From the NCBI GenBank assembly GCA_963721005.1, contig CAVRHR010000006.1, positions 248,001 through 312,000 on the forward strand: DNA of 64,000 nucleotides. Direction: 5' to 3'. The DNA comes from VAZQ01 sp963721005. GTDB lineage: Bacteria; Pseudomonadota; Alphaproteobacteria; Rhizobiales; Xanthobacteraceae. Under the pieces are notes generated by a model that did no database searches, was not told the origin of the DNA, and saw only the letters and a program-made list of their open reading frames with translations. Position numbers and translations under genes: made by a program. Positions 14,819 through 23,660 of this stretch are shown piece by piece. Numbering within the stretch: the stretch's first letter is position 1; each line of letters begins with the position of its first letter.

Positions 14819-15436
14819 CTAACGCGGTGGGACTCCGGGCCGTGCCATCCATCGCACCAAATCAGCATTCGAGCCGGAGCGGTTCAGTTGCGCGATGACG
14901 CTGCTGCGGTCCTGCTGCGATTTGTTCTGGCTCAATTTGAACTTGGCCTCGACGCGGTCGATCTTGATGCAGAAGGATTGGACTGCGGCGAGCGCGCGCG
15001 CTCTTTGATCCGGGGACAGCGCATCGATCGAACGGCGGCCGTCGGCGGATTCATACTTGTCCAGCATCAGCTCGAGCGCGTTTTCCAGAGCCAAGGTGGT
15101 GTCCTCGAGCTCGATGCTGCCGTGGCAATGGACCGCGATATAGTTCCAGGTGGGCACGCCCGGCTTCTCGTACCAGCCCGGCGATACGTAGGCGTGCGGA
15201 CCGTGGAAGATCGCGGTGGCGCTCCCGCCCGAGGCACAGTGCGCCAGCTGCGGGTTGGCGCGGGCCATGTGGCCCCGCAGCACGCCGCCGGCGAGCTTCC
15301 CTTGCAGGACCAGCGGCAGATGGCTGATCTGCAGCTCGCCGCCGCGAACGGTGATCAGGGTCGCGAAGCTGTAGGTTTCGACGATTTCCTGGACTTCCTC
15401 CGGGCCGGCGCTTCCAAACAGTTCCGGGACATACAT
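14819..15436 (-). CDS. FMN-binding negative transcriptional regulator, PaiB family
   Basis: A 205-residue protein starting MYVPELFGSAGPEEVQEIVE, the usual PaiB N-terminus (MYVP..F), which fixes the start at 15436 although the frame is open upstream. It continues with FATLITVRGGELQISHLPLVL, GGVLRGHMARANPQ and FHGPHAYVSPGWYEKPGVPTWNYIAVH, the FMN-binding split-barrel motif. In Bacillus, PaiB represses sporulation and protease genes; in proteobacteria its targets are unknown. It is divergent from the peptide ABC operon beginning at 15671, so it may regulate that operon through the 234-base gap; this is inference only. Confidence 0.9.
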   Translation of the reverse strand: MYVPELFGSAGPEEVQEIVETYSFATLITVRGGELQISHLPLVLQGKLAGGVLRGHMARANPQLAHCASGGSATAIFHGPHAYVSPGWYEKPGVPTWNYIAVHCHGSIELEDTTLALENALELMLDKYESADGRRSIDALSPDQRARALAAVQSFCIKIDRVEAKFKLSQNKSQQDRSSVIAQLNRSGSNADLVRWMARPGVPPR

Positions 15437-15670
15437 GGTCTCGATCTCCACCTCGGCCGCGATCAACAGGCAGTCCATCATAGCAAACCCCGCCCGATTC
15501 CCGGTGTAATGGTTGTGCCTTCGAGATACAACAATCCGCGGTACCGGGTACCCATTGTCGGTGCGCAGCATTGCCACTAACATCTGCTGTCGTCTTCGAC
15601 CGTGCCGTCCGGGAAGTTCACGTCCGCTCGCCAGGCAATCGGCCGCACCGTTCCGGCCAAGGAGATGAAA

Positions 15671-17224
15671 ATGGCATTCCGCATTGTTGGGGGAGCTTCG
15701 ACGCTCGCCATCCTCGCCGCTTTGATCGCCGGGTCGCCGGTGGACGCCAAGACCCTGCGCGTCAACCTGAATGCCGATCCCTCGCAGATGGATCCGATCA
15801 CCTACTCGGAATTGAACGCCTACCAGGTGCTCGAACAGGTTTACGAAGGCTTCACCGCCATCACCCCGGACGGGCATGCGGTGCCGGCCCTGGCGGTGTC
15901 CTGGACGCCGCTCCCCACCGGCAACGGGTTTCGCTTCAAGCTGCGCGAGGGCGTGAAATTTCATAGCGGCCGCCCGTTCACCGCCAAGGACGTCAAATAC
16001 ACCTTCGAGCAGCTGCTCAGGCCGGGCGGGCAGGGTGGCCTGTCGGCGCAATTTCTCGCCAATGTGGTGGGCGCGGCGGATCTCAAGGCCGGCAAGGCGA
16101 CCGAGCTCGCCGGCGTGAAGATCATCGACGACCACACCATCGAGGTCTCCTTCACCAAGCCCGACGTGTTGTTTCCGATCTACGAGTTCTTCTTCATGGA
16201 TAGCGGCATCGTGGCCGAGCTCGGCGCCGATTGGATGACCAAGGTCGATGCCGGCACCGGCCCGTTCACGTTCAAGCAATGGAAGCGCGGCACCGCGGTC
16301 GACCTCGCCGCCAATCCGGGCTACTGGGGCGGCGCTCCCAAGATCGACGGGGTGCAGTTCCTCATCATCCCGACCGGCGACACGACGCTGTCTCAATACG
16401 ACGCCGGCGAGCTCGACTTCGTCAACCTGCCGGAAAACAGCTTTCGCCGGGCCTTGAGCAATCCGGCCTATGCGAGCCAGACCATCAAGGTGCCGAAGGC
16501 GCAGGTGCGCTACATGGGCATGAACCAGAACCTCTATGCGCCGTTTAAGGACAAGCGCGTGCGCGAGGCGATCTCGCTCTCGCTCGACCGCGAAGCCATG
16601 ATCAAGGGCCTCTACAACGGCGCGGCATTTCCGCTCAACGGGCAGACCGTGCCCGGCATCCCCGGCTACAATCCGGACGTGCCGGCGCTCAAATACGATC
16701 CGGAGCGCGCCAAGGCGTTGCTCGCGGAGGCGGGCTTCCCGGGCGGCAAGGGCATGGGGCCGGTCGAAATTCAATGCACCGAGCCGTTCAAGGACGAGAT
16801 CACCTACTACGCCAACCAGCTCGGCAAGGTGCTCGGCATGCAGGTCACTCCGAAGGTGGTCGAGCGCGCCACCTTCATCAAATCGATGAATGCCGGCGAG
16901 GTGGCGTTCTTCCCCTGGGGCTGGACGGCGGATTATCCCGACGCCATGACCTTCCTGGGCGAGATGTGGCAGAGCAAGAGCCCGTTCAACCGGCCGCGCT
17001 GGTCGAACGCCGCCTATGACAAGCTGATCGAGGAGGCCTCAACCCAGCCCGACGACACCAAGCGCTTCGCGCTTTACCGCCAGGCCGAGAAACTCCTGAT
17101 GGACGATTGGGCGACCGCGCCGCTGCCGGCCACCACCAATATCGCGTTGCGCAAGCCGAACGTGAAGAACGTGACGGTCACGCCGCTCGGCTATTCGGTA
17201 TTCCAAGATGCGTTGATTCAGTGA
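15671..17224 (+). CDS. oligopeptide-type ABC transporter substrate-binding protein
   Basis: A 517-residue SBP_bac_5 family protein. I take the ATG at 15671, with AAGGAG 7 bases upstream; one at 15665 is too close to that site. The signal peptide ends near VDAKT. Family motifs: TLRVNLNADPSQMDPITYSELNAYQVLEQVYEGF, REGVKFHSGRPFTAKDVKYTFEQLL (typical W.FKLR.GVKFHdG position), GTGPFTFKQWKRG, REAISLSLDREAMI and NRPRWSNAAYDKLIEEA. It delivers the substrate to the permease pair encoded next. The family takes up peptides, glutathione, opines, nickel or sugars; specificity is not readable. It is the first gene of the 15671-27064 run. Confidence 0.95.
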   Translation: MAFRIVGGASTLAILAALIAGSPVDAKTLRVNLNADPSQMDPITYSELNAYQVLEQVYEGFTAITPDGHAVPALAVSWTPLPTGNGFRFKLREGVKFHSGRPFTAKDVKYTFEQLLRPGGQGGLSAQFLANVVGAADLKAGKATELAGVKIIDDHTIEVSFTKPDVLFPIYEFFFMDSGIVAELGADWMTKVDAGTGPFTFKQWKRGTAVDLAANPGYWGGAPKIDGVQFLIIPTGDTTLSQYDAGELDFVNLPENSFRRALSNPAYASQTIKVPKAQVRYMGMNQNLYAPFKDKRVREAISLSLDREAMIKGLYNGAAFPLNGQTVPGIPGYNPDVPALKYDPERAKALLAEAGFPGGKGMGPVEIQCTEPFKDEITYYANQLGKVLGMQVTPKVVERATFIKSMNAGEVAFFPWGWTADYPDAMTFLGEMWQSKSPFNRPRWSNAAYDKLIEEASTQPDDTKRFALYRQAEKLLMDDWATAPLPATTNIALRKPNVKNVTVTPLGYSVFQDALIQ

Positions 17225-17267
17225 CGCGTCGATCCAGTGACCTGTTGATCCGATAGCGGCCTCCGCG

Positions 17268-18209
17268 ATGGTGATGTTCCTGCTCCGGCGCTTGCTTGGT
17301 TTGGTGCCGGTGCTGGCGGTCGCCGTTGTGCTGACCTTCGCGGCGCTGCAGGCGCTGCCGGGCGATCCGGTCGCGGTGATGCTGAGCGACCATTCGGCCG
17401 ATACCGAGCTCGCGGCGCGCCTGCGCGCCGAGTACGGACTCAACCAGCCGTTGTGGCGGCAATTCCTCATCTACGTGGCTCATGTGGCGCAGGGCAATTT
17501 CGGGCTCTCGTTCCGGTTCGTGCATACGCCGGTGATCGAGGTGCTGGCGGACGGCCTCAAGGTGAGCCCGGTGCTGGCGCTGGCCGCGCTCGCGGTCGCG
17601 TTTCCGCTCGGCGCCTTCGCGGGCAGCTGCGCCGCGATCTACCGCAACCGCTGGCCGGACACCGCCGTCATCTTGTTCCTGGTGGCCGGCCTCTCGATCC
17701 CGAACTTCGCGCTCGCGACCTTCCTGGTCTATGTGCTCAGCATCAAGCTCGGCCTGCTGCCGGTCGCCGGCTGGGGCACTCTCGACCGGGCGGTGCTGCC
17801 GGTGCTGATCCTCGCCATCCCGTGCGCCGCCTACCTGGCCAGGCTGTCGCGCACCTTCATGCTCGAGGTGCTGCAGCAGGATTACGTGCGCACCGCCCGC
17901 GCCAAGGGCATGTCGGAGCGCGTGGTGATCTGGCGTCACGCCTTCAGCAACACGCTGGTGCCGCTGCTGACGCAGACCGGCGTCATCTTCGGCGGCCTGT
18001 TGAGCACCACTTTCGTGGTCGAGACCATCTTCAACATTCCGGGGCTCGGGCGGCTCGCCATCCAATCGATCTTCGCCCGCGACTATCCGGTGGCGATGGC
18101 GATCATCCTGTTGTTCACGTTGTTCTACGCCTTGATCAATCTCATGGTCGATGTCCTCTGCGTGGCGATCGATCCGCGGCTGCGCGCCGAGCGCGTCGGC
18201 CGGCCATGA
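17268..18209 (+). CDS. ABC transporter permease, DppB/OppB type
   Basis: A 313-residue inner-membrane permease with six predicted transmembrane segments. The first (residues 9-30) follows MFLLRRLLGLVPV, the standard OppB start. The periplasmic QALPGDPVAVML and EYGLNQPLWRQFLIYV blocks and the cytoplasmic EAA loop DYVRTARAKGMSERVVIWRHAF are typical. It forms the membrane channel with the next gene. Two or three possible starts (17268, 17274) lie within six bases. It starts 43 bases after the binding-protein stop. Confidence 0.95.
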   Translation: MVMFLLRRLLGLVPVLAVAVVLTFAALQALPGDPVAVMLSDHSADTELAARLRAEYGLNQPLWRQFLIYVAHVAQGNFGLSFRFVHTPVIEVLADGLKVSPVLALAALAVAFPLGAFAGSCAAIYRNRWPDTAVILFLVAGLSIPNFALATFLVYVLSIKLGLLPVAGWGTLDRAVLPVLILAIPCAAYLARLSRTFMLEVLQQDYVRTARAKGMSERVVIWRHAFSNTLVPLLTQTGVIFGGLLSTTFVVETIFNIPGLGRLAIQSIFARDYPVAMAIILLFTLFYALINLMVDVLCVAIDPRLRAERVGRP

Positions 18210-19084
18210 CCGATCTTCCGCTCGCAGCTTTGCCCTATGTGCCCTCCGAGCGCGGCCTGTTCTGGCGCCGCTTCGCCCGCGATCCGAAGGCCTGCACCGG
18301 CGCCGCGATCGTGCTGGTTCTGGTCGCGATCGCCATCCTGGCGCCGGTGCTCGCCCCTTACCCGTTCGACGATACCGACCTGCTCGGCGCCTGGGAGCCG
18401 CCGTCCGCCGCGCATTGGGTCGGCACCGACAAGCTCGGCCGCGACATCCTGAGCCGGCTGTTGTTCGGCGCCCGCACCTCGCTCACCGTATCCGTCTCGG
18501 TGCTCGCCATCACCCTGGCGGTCGGCATCACGCTCGGCATGCTGGCGGGATATCTCGGGGGCTGGGTGGATGCCGCGGTGAGCCGCCTGATCGACATCAT
18601 CTTCGCGTTTCCGGACGTGGTGTTCGCGATCCTGGTCACGGCGGTGCTCGGGCCCAGCATGCTGACGGTGATCGTTGCGCTTTCCATGGTCTGGTGGCCG
18701 GGCGTCGCGCGGCTCACCCGCGCGCTGGTGCTGGTGCAGCGCAACGAGATTTTCGTCGAGGCCGCGATCGTGTGCGGGACGCCGGTCGGGCGCATCCTGA
18801 CGCGCCACATCCTGCCCAACATCGTGCCGCCGCTGATCGTGCGTGCCTCGATCGGCATCGGTTTCATCATCATGAGCGAGGCGACCTTGAGCCTGCTCGG
18901 GCTCGGCGTGCAGGAACCGCAGCCGAGCTGGGGCAGCATGATCCGGGACGGGCTCGAGGCCCTGCGCACCGATCCTTACCTGGCGCTCTCCGGCAGCGTG
19001 ATGCTGGCTGTCACCATCATCGGCTTCAATCTCCTGGGCGACGGCTTGCGGGATCTGCTCGATCCCAAGCTGCAGGTGCGCTGA
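18206..19084 (+). CDS. ABC transporter permease, DppC/OppC type
   Basis: A 292-residue permease overlapping the DppB-type gene by four bases (ATGA at 18206-18209). An N-terminal OppC_N segment (FWRRFARDPKACTGAAIVLVLVAIAILAPVLAPYP) precedes the HWVGTDKLGRDILSRLLFGARTSL motif that defines the DppC/OppC group. The EAA loop reads FVEAAIVCGTPVGRILTRHILPN. It pairs with the DppB-type permease and the two ATPases that follow. Confidence 0.95.
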   Translation: MTDLPLAALPYVPSERGLFWRRFARDPKACTGAAIVLVLVAIAILAPVLAPYPFDDTDLLGAWEPPSAAHWVGTDKLGRDILSRLLFGARTSLTVSVSVLAITLAVGITLGMLAGYLGGWVDAAVSRLIDIIFAFPDVVFAILVTAVLGPSMLTVIVALSMVWWPGVARLTRALVLVQRNEIFVEAAIVCGTPVGRILTRHILPNIVPPLIVRASIGIGFIIMSEATLSLLGLGVQEPQPSWGSMIRDGLEALRTDPYLALSGSVMLAVTIIGFNLLGDGLRDLLDPKLQVR

Positions 19085-19085
19085 G

Positions 19086-20093
19086 ATGAGCGGCAAGCTC
19101 ATCGAGATCGAAGGGCTCAGCGTCGCGTTCCGCGGCCTGCAGGGCTCGACCGAGGTGCTCAGCCGCGCCAGCTTCGCGGTCGCACCCGGCGAGATCGTCG
19201 GCATCGTGGGCGAGAGCGGTTCGGGGAAATCCGTGATGGCGCTCGCCATCATGCGGTTGCTCGGCGCTAACGGCGCGATCACCGGCGGCCAGGTTCGCTT
19301 CGAGGGCCGCGATCTGGCCACGCTGGACCAGGCAGAGCTTCTGGCGGTGCGCGGCCGCCGCATCGGCATGGTATTCCAGGAGCCGATGACCAGCCTCAAT
19401 CCGTTGTTCACGGTCGGCTATCAGCTCGGCGAGGTGCTGGCCACCCATCTCGGCCTCACCGGCGCCGCCGCTCGGGCGCGCGTGATCGAGCTGTTGGGCG
19501 AGGTCGGCATCTCGGCGCCGGCGGAGCGCGCGGCGGCCTATCCGCATCAGCTCTCCGGCGGATTGCGCCAGCGGGTGATGATCGCCATGGCGATGGCGTG
19601 CGGCCCCAAGCTGCTGATCGCCGACGAGCCCACCACCGCGCTCGACGTCACCATCCAGGCGCAGATTCTGGAGCTGATGCGCCGGATCAGCCGCAACGCC
19701 GGCACCGCCATTTTGCTGATCACCCACGACATGGGGGTGGTGGCGCGCATGGCCGACCGGGTGCTGGTGGTCTATGCTGGGCAGATCGTCGAGGATGCGC
19801 CCGCTCGCGAGCTGTTTGCGCGGCCGGCGCACCCGTATACCCGCCTGTTGCTCGCCGCCATGCCGACGCCGCGGCGCAAGAGCGAGCGGTTGCCGGTCAT
19901 TCCGGGCGCGCTGGCGGCCCCCGACCGCTTGCCGCGGGGCTGCCGCTTTCATCCGCGCTGCCCGATGGCGGTCGAGCCATGCCGGGCGGCGCCGCCGGAA
20001 TTGGTGGAGCTCGGCGCCGGCCGGCACAGCCGCTGCATCCGGGCGACCGAGCTGCTGGTGGAATCCGTCCCCGGCCTGGAGGCGGTGCCGTGA
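19086..20093 (+). CDS. peptide-type ABC transporter ATPase, DppD type
   Basis: A 335-residue ATPase that starts one base after the permease stop. Walker A GESGSGKSVM at about residues 39-48, Q-loop VFQEPMTSLNPLFTVG, signature LSGGLRQRVMIAMAMA, Walker B LLIADEPTTALD and the H-loop LITHDM are complete. The C-terminal oligopeptide extension (LPRGCRFHPRCPMAVEPC) has the Cys set seen in DppD/OppD. Works with the DppF-type ATPase next to it. Confidence 0.96.
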   Translation: MSGKLIEIEGLSVAFRGLQGSTEVLSRASFAVAPGEIVGIVGESGSGKSVMALAIMRLLGANGAITGGQVRFEGRDLATLDQAELLAVRGRRIGMVFQEPMTSLNPLFTVGYQLGEVLATHLGLTGAAARARVIELLGEVGISAPAERAAAYPHQLSGGLRQRVMIAMAMACGPKLLIADEPTTALDVTIQAQILELMRRISRNAGTAILLITHDMGVVARMADRVLVVYAGQIVEDAPARELFARPAHPYTRLLLAAMPTPRRKSERLPVIPGALAAPDRLPRGCRFHPRCPMAVEPCRAAPPELVELGAGRHSRCIRATELLVESVPGLEAVP

Positions 20094-21049
20094 CCGAGCC
20101 GATCCTGGTGGCGGAGCATCTGAGCAAGGATTTCAGCGTCGCCGGCGGGAGCGGCTTGGCGCGGCGGCTGCGCGCGGTCGACGACGTGAGCTTCACGCTC
20201 GCGGCGGGCGAGACCCTGGGGGTGGTGGGCGAAAGCGGCTGCGGCAAGACCACGGTCGCCCGCATGGTGCTGCGGCTGACCGCGCCGAGCGCCGGCGAAA
20301 TCCGCTTTCTGGGGCGCGACATCACCCTCCTGCCGGAGCGTACGCTGCGGCCGCTGCGGCGCCACTTGCAGGCGGTGTTCCAAGACCCGATCTCGTCACT
20401 CAATCCGCGCCTGCGGGTGCGCGACATCATCGCCGAGCCGCTGGTCAATCTCGGCATGCCGGGCGCGGATCGCCGCGCCCGGGTCGCCGAGCTGCTCGAA
20501 TTGGTGGGCTTGCAGGCGGACGCCGCCGGCCGCTATCCCCATGCCTTCAGCGGCGGCCAGCGCCAGCGCATCGCGATTGCCCGGGCGCTGGCGGTGAGCC
20601 CCAAGCTGATCGTGTGCGACGAAGCCACCTCCTCGCTCGATGTCTCGGTCCAGGCCCAGATTCTCAATCTCCTGTCGGACCTGCAGGGTCGCTTTGCGCT
20701 CGCCCTCTTGTTCATCTCGCACAATCTCGGCGCGGTGCGGCATCTCGCCCATCGGGTCGCGGTGATGTATCTGGGCCGGCTGGTGGAGATCGCCCCGGAG
20801 GCCGAACTGTTCGAGCACCCCCATCATCCCTACACGGCGGCCCTGCTGGCGGCGGTGCCCGAGCCGTTTCCGGACGCGGCGGTGCCGCCGCCCTTGCCGG
20901 GCGAGGTGCCGAGCCCGATCGAGCCGCCGAGCGGCTGCCATTTTCACCCGCGTTGCGCGCGGGCCGAGGCGCGCTGTCGCGTCGAGGCGCCGCAGCTGCG
21001 TCCGCTTCCCCAATCAGGCGCCCTGGTGCGGTGCCATTTTCCAGGATGA
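20090..21049 (+). CDS. peptide-type ABC transporter ATPase, DppF type
   Basis: A 319-residue ATPase translated from a GTG at 20090 that overlaps the preceding stop by four bases. Walker A GESGCGKTTV, Q-loop VFQDPISSLNPRLRV, signature FSGGQRQRIAIARALA, Walker B LIVCDEATSSLD and H-loop FISHNL are all present, followed by the oligopeptide C-terminal extension PPSGCHFHPRCARAEARC. It completes a five-gene importer (binding protein, two permeases, two ATPases). Confidence 0.96.
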   Translation: MTEPILVAEHLSKDFSVAGGSGLARRLRAVDDVSFTLAAGETLGVVGESGCGKTTVARMVLRLTAPSAGEIRFLGRDITLLPERTLRPLRRHLQAVFQDPISSLNPRLRVRDIIAEPLVNLGMPGADRRARVAELLELVGLQADAAGRYPHAFSGGQRQRIAIARALAVSPKLIVCDEATSSLDVSVQAQILNLLSDLQGRFALALLFISHNLGAVRHLAHRVAVMYLGRLVEIAPEAELFEHPHHPYTAALLAAVPEPFPDAAVPPPLPGEVPSPIEPPSGCHFHPRCARAEARCRVEAPQLRPLPQSGALVRCHFPG

Positions 21050-22146
21050 CGACGATGTTCATCGAGCGAACCTATTATTTCGCCAAGCCCGGCAGGGAAC
21101 GCGAGACCTTGGCGGTCCGCCGCAAGGCCTGCCGGGTGCGGGTAGGGATCGGGCTTTCGGCCGGGCAGATCTACGAGCGCGCCGATGCCAATGAGCGCAA
21201 CCATCCGGACGTGACTTGGGAATGCCGGTTCGCAACGCTCGAGGAACGCGCGGCCGATCTCGCGGCGCGCGCCGCGAGCCCGGCCTTCGAGGCGGTGCGG
21301 GCCGAGATGCGCGCCTGCATCGCCCGCTTCGAGCGCTATTTCTTCAAGCTCGAGTCGACCGGGCTGGACAACGGGATCGCGGATACCGATCTGCGCGGCC
21401 ATGCGCTCGCGCCGCGCGAGCTGAGCTTCCGCAGCGGCGCGCACATGCTCAAGGGCTACCTGTTCCTGCCGCCTGGCACGGGGCCGTTTCCCTGCATGAT
21501 CTGCAACCACGGCAGCGGCATCACGCAGGGGACGCTCGAGGTGTCGCGCCCGGGCAGCGCCGCGCTGCTGATGTCCTGGGGCATCGCCTCGTTCCTGCCG
21601 CACCGCCGCGGCTACGGCAATTCGCCGGGCCCGGCCTGGCGCAGCGAGGTGACGGCTGCGCCCGGCACGGCGGACTACGACACGCAGCTCGCCGCGCGCC
21701 TGGAGGCTGAAAGCGACGACGTGCTGGCCGGGCTCGATTGCGTCAGCGCGCTCAATGAGATCAGGCCCGATCATATCGGGGTGATGGGCAGCTCCTTCGG
21801 CGGCGTCAACACGCTCTTGGCCGCCGCCAAGACCGGCCGCTTCCGCTGCGCCGTGGAATTCGCCGGCGCCGCCATGAACTGGGAGATCGCGCCCGGGCTG
21901 CGCGAGAAGATGCTGGAGGCGGCCCGCCAGGCGATGCCGCCGATCTTCTTCATCCAGGCCGCCAACGACTACAGCGCGGCGCCGACCCCGGCGCTGGCGG
22001 CGGCGCGCGAGGCGGCCGGCAAGCCGGTGCGCTCGCGCATCTACCCGGCCTTCGGCTGCAATCCGGAGGAAGGCCACCTGCTGGAAAAAACCGGCTTCGT
22101 GATGTGGGGCGACGACGTGCGCCGGTTCCTGGAGTGCCATCTGTGA
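21046..22146 (+). CDS. alpha/beta hydrolase (dienelactone-hydrolase-like) with N-terminal dimeric alpha-beta barrel-like domain
   Basis: A 366-residue protein overlapping the ATPase gene by four bases. The N-terminal ~95 residues (FIERTYYFAKPGRERETLAV ... AEMRACIARFERYFFKLEST) resemble NIPSNAP/EthD-like dimeric alpha-beta barrels. The rest is an alpha/beta hydrolase: PFPCMICNHGSGITQGT, FLPHRRGYGNSPGP, nucleophile elbow GVMGSSFGGVNTLL and a C-terminal GHLLEK histidine. The hydrolase half resembles dienelactone hydrolases and acyl-peptidases. The domain pairing is unusual. Position between an importer and an oxidoreductase suggests it cleaves an ester or amide in the imported compound; this is inference. 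Confidence 0.82.
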   Translation: MTTMFIERTYYFAKPGRERETLAVRRKACRVRVGIGLSAGQIYERADANERNHPDVTWECRFATLEERAADLAARAASPAFEAVRAEMRACIARFERYFFKLESTGLDNGIADTDLRGHALAPRELSFRSGAHMLKGYLFLPPGTGPFPCMICNHGSGITQGTLEVSRPGSAALLMSWGIASFLPHRRGYGNSPGPAWRSEVTAAPGTADYDTQLAARLEAESDDVLAGLDCVSALNEIRPDHIGVMGSSFGGVNTLLAAAKTGRFRCAVEFAGAAMNWEIAPGLREKMLEAARQAMPPIFFIQAANDYSAAPTPALAAAREAAGKPVRSRIYPAFGCNPEEGHLLEKTGFVMWGDDVRRFLECHL

Positions 22147-23660
22147 TGAGCGCGAGCGAAACGTTCGACGTCATCGTCATCGGTTTCGGCTATGCGGGCG
22201 CGGTCGCGGCGATCGAGGCGCATGATGCCGGCGCCTCGGTGCTGCTGCTGGAGAAGCAGCCCGATCCGGGCGGCATCTCGGTCTGCTCGGCCGGCGGTCT
22301 GCGCATCGCCCGGAGCGCGGACGATGCGCTTGCCTACTTGTCGGCCACCAATGCCGGCACCGCGCCTGAGCCGGTGCTGCGCCAGCTGGCGCAGGGCATG
22401 ACCGGTCTGGCCGATTACGTCCGCCAGCTGGCGGCCCCGACCGGTGCGCGCGTGAGCGTGCGCGACCATGTGGCCAACTATCCGCTGCGCGGCACCGACA
22501 CCTTCGGCTTCGTCTATATCGAGGAGGTGCCGGGCTTCGATGCGGCGGCCGAGTTTCCCTTCGTGCGCGGCTCGGCCGATGGGGCACGGCTGTTCAAGGT
22601 GGTGCTGGAGGAGGTGCGTCGGCGCGGCCGCATCACGGTGCGGCTGGCGAGCCCGGCGGAGCGCCTGCTGCGCGATCCGACCGGTATCACCGGCGTGATG
22701 GCGGGCGGGCGCGCCATTGCGGCGCGCCGCGGCGTGGTGCTCGCCTGCGGGGGTTTCGAGGGCGATGCGCAGCTGCAGCTGCAGTTCTGGCAGATCAAGC
22801 CGGTGCTGAGCGCAGCGGTGCGCAGCAACACCGGCGACGGCATCCGGATGGCGCAGCAAGCTGGTGCCGGGCTCTGGCACATGTGGCATTTCCACGGCTC
22901 CTACGGGTTCCGGCATCCGGACCCGCAATTCCCGTTCGGCATCAGGCTCAAGCGGCTGCCCGATTGGATGCCGGGCAGGGGATTGCGCGAGGACGTGGTG
23001 ATGAGCTGGATCCTGGTCGACCGCCGGGGCAAGCGCTTCATGAACGAGTACGAACCCTATATGCAGGACACCGGCCATCGGCCGTTCGAGGCGTTCGATC
23101 CGGTGCTGCAGGATTATCCGCGCATCCCCTCGCTCCTGATCGTCGATGCGGAAGGGCGCAAGCGCTACCCGCTCGCCGCCCCGACCTGGCACGATGCCGC
23201 GGTGGCGGAGCGCTGGCGTGGCACGACCCCGGCCGCGATGGACGCGGCGATCCTGACGGAGGCGCCGACCATCGCGGCGCTGGCGCAGGCCACCGGGCTC
23301 GAGCCGGCTGCCCTTGCCGGGACGGTCGCGGAGTGGAACGCGGCTTGCGCCAGCGGCCAGGACGTTGCGTTCGGGCGACCGCCCGGCAGCATGCTGCCGA
23401 TCGCCACGCCGCCGTTCTATGCAGCCAAAGTCTGGCCGGTGGTGTCGAACACCCAAGGGGGGCCAGTGCACGATGTCGAGCAGCGCGTGCTCGATGCCTT
23501 CGGCCAGCCGATCCCGCGGCTCTACGCGGCCGGCGAATGCGGCAGCGTGTTCGGTCATCTCTACATGTCGGGCGGCAATCTGGCGGAATGCTTCATCGGC
23601 GGCCGCATCGCCGGGCGCGCGGCCGCGGCCGAGGCGGTGCTGGCCGGGGAGGCGGCCTGA
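22146..23660 (+). CDS. FAD-dependent oxidoreductase, 3-ketosteroid dehydrogenase/fumarate reductase flavoprotein family
   Basis: A 504-residue flavoprotein. The ATG at 22146 shares its A with the preceding TGA. The N-terminal FAD motif is FDVIVIGFGYAGAVAAIEAHDAGASVLLLEK; the C-terminal FAD-binding block is LYAAGECGSVFGHLYMSGGNLAECFIGGRIAGRAAA. GGISVCSAGG near residue 41 matches the family S..GG segment. Members dehydrogenate ring or side-chain CH-CH bonds (ketosteroids, fumarate, other enones). It sits in an operon with a CoA ligase and an alcohol-dehydrogenase-type protein, pointing to stepwise oxidation of a carboxylic or cyclic substrate. Confidence 0.9.
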   Translation: MSASETFDVIVIGFGYAGAVAAIEAHDAGASVLLLEKQPDPGGISVCSAGGLRIARSADDALAYLSATNAGTAPEPVLRQLAQGMTGLADYVRQLAAPTGARVSVRDHVANYPLRGTDTFGFVYIEEVPGFDAAAEFPFVRGSADGARLFKVVLEEVRRRGRITVRLASPAERLLRDPTGITGVMAGGRAIAARRGVVLACGGFEGDAQLQLQFWQIKPVLSAAVRSNTGDGIRMAQQAGAGLWHMWHFHGSYGFRHPDPQFPFGIRLKRLPDWMPGRGLREDVVMSWILVDRRGKRFMNEYEPYMQDTGHRPFEAFDPVLQDYPRIPSLLIVDAEGRKRYPLAAPTWHDAAVAERWRGTTPAAMDAAILTEAPTIAALAQATGLEPAALAGTVAEWNAACASGQDVAFGRPPGSMLPIATPPFYAAKVWPVVSNTQGGPVHDVEQRVLDAFGQPIPRLYAAGECGSVFGHLYMSGGNLAECFIGGRIAGRAAAAEAVLAGEAA

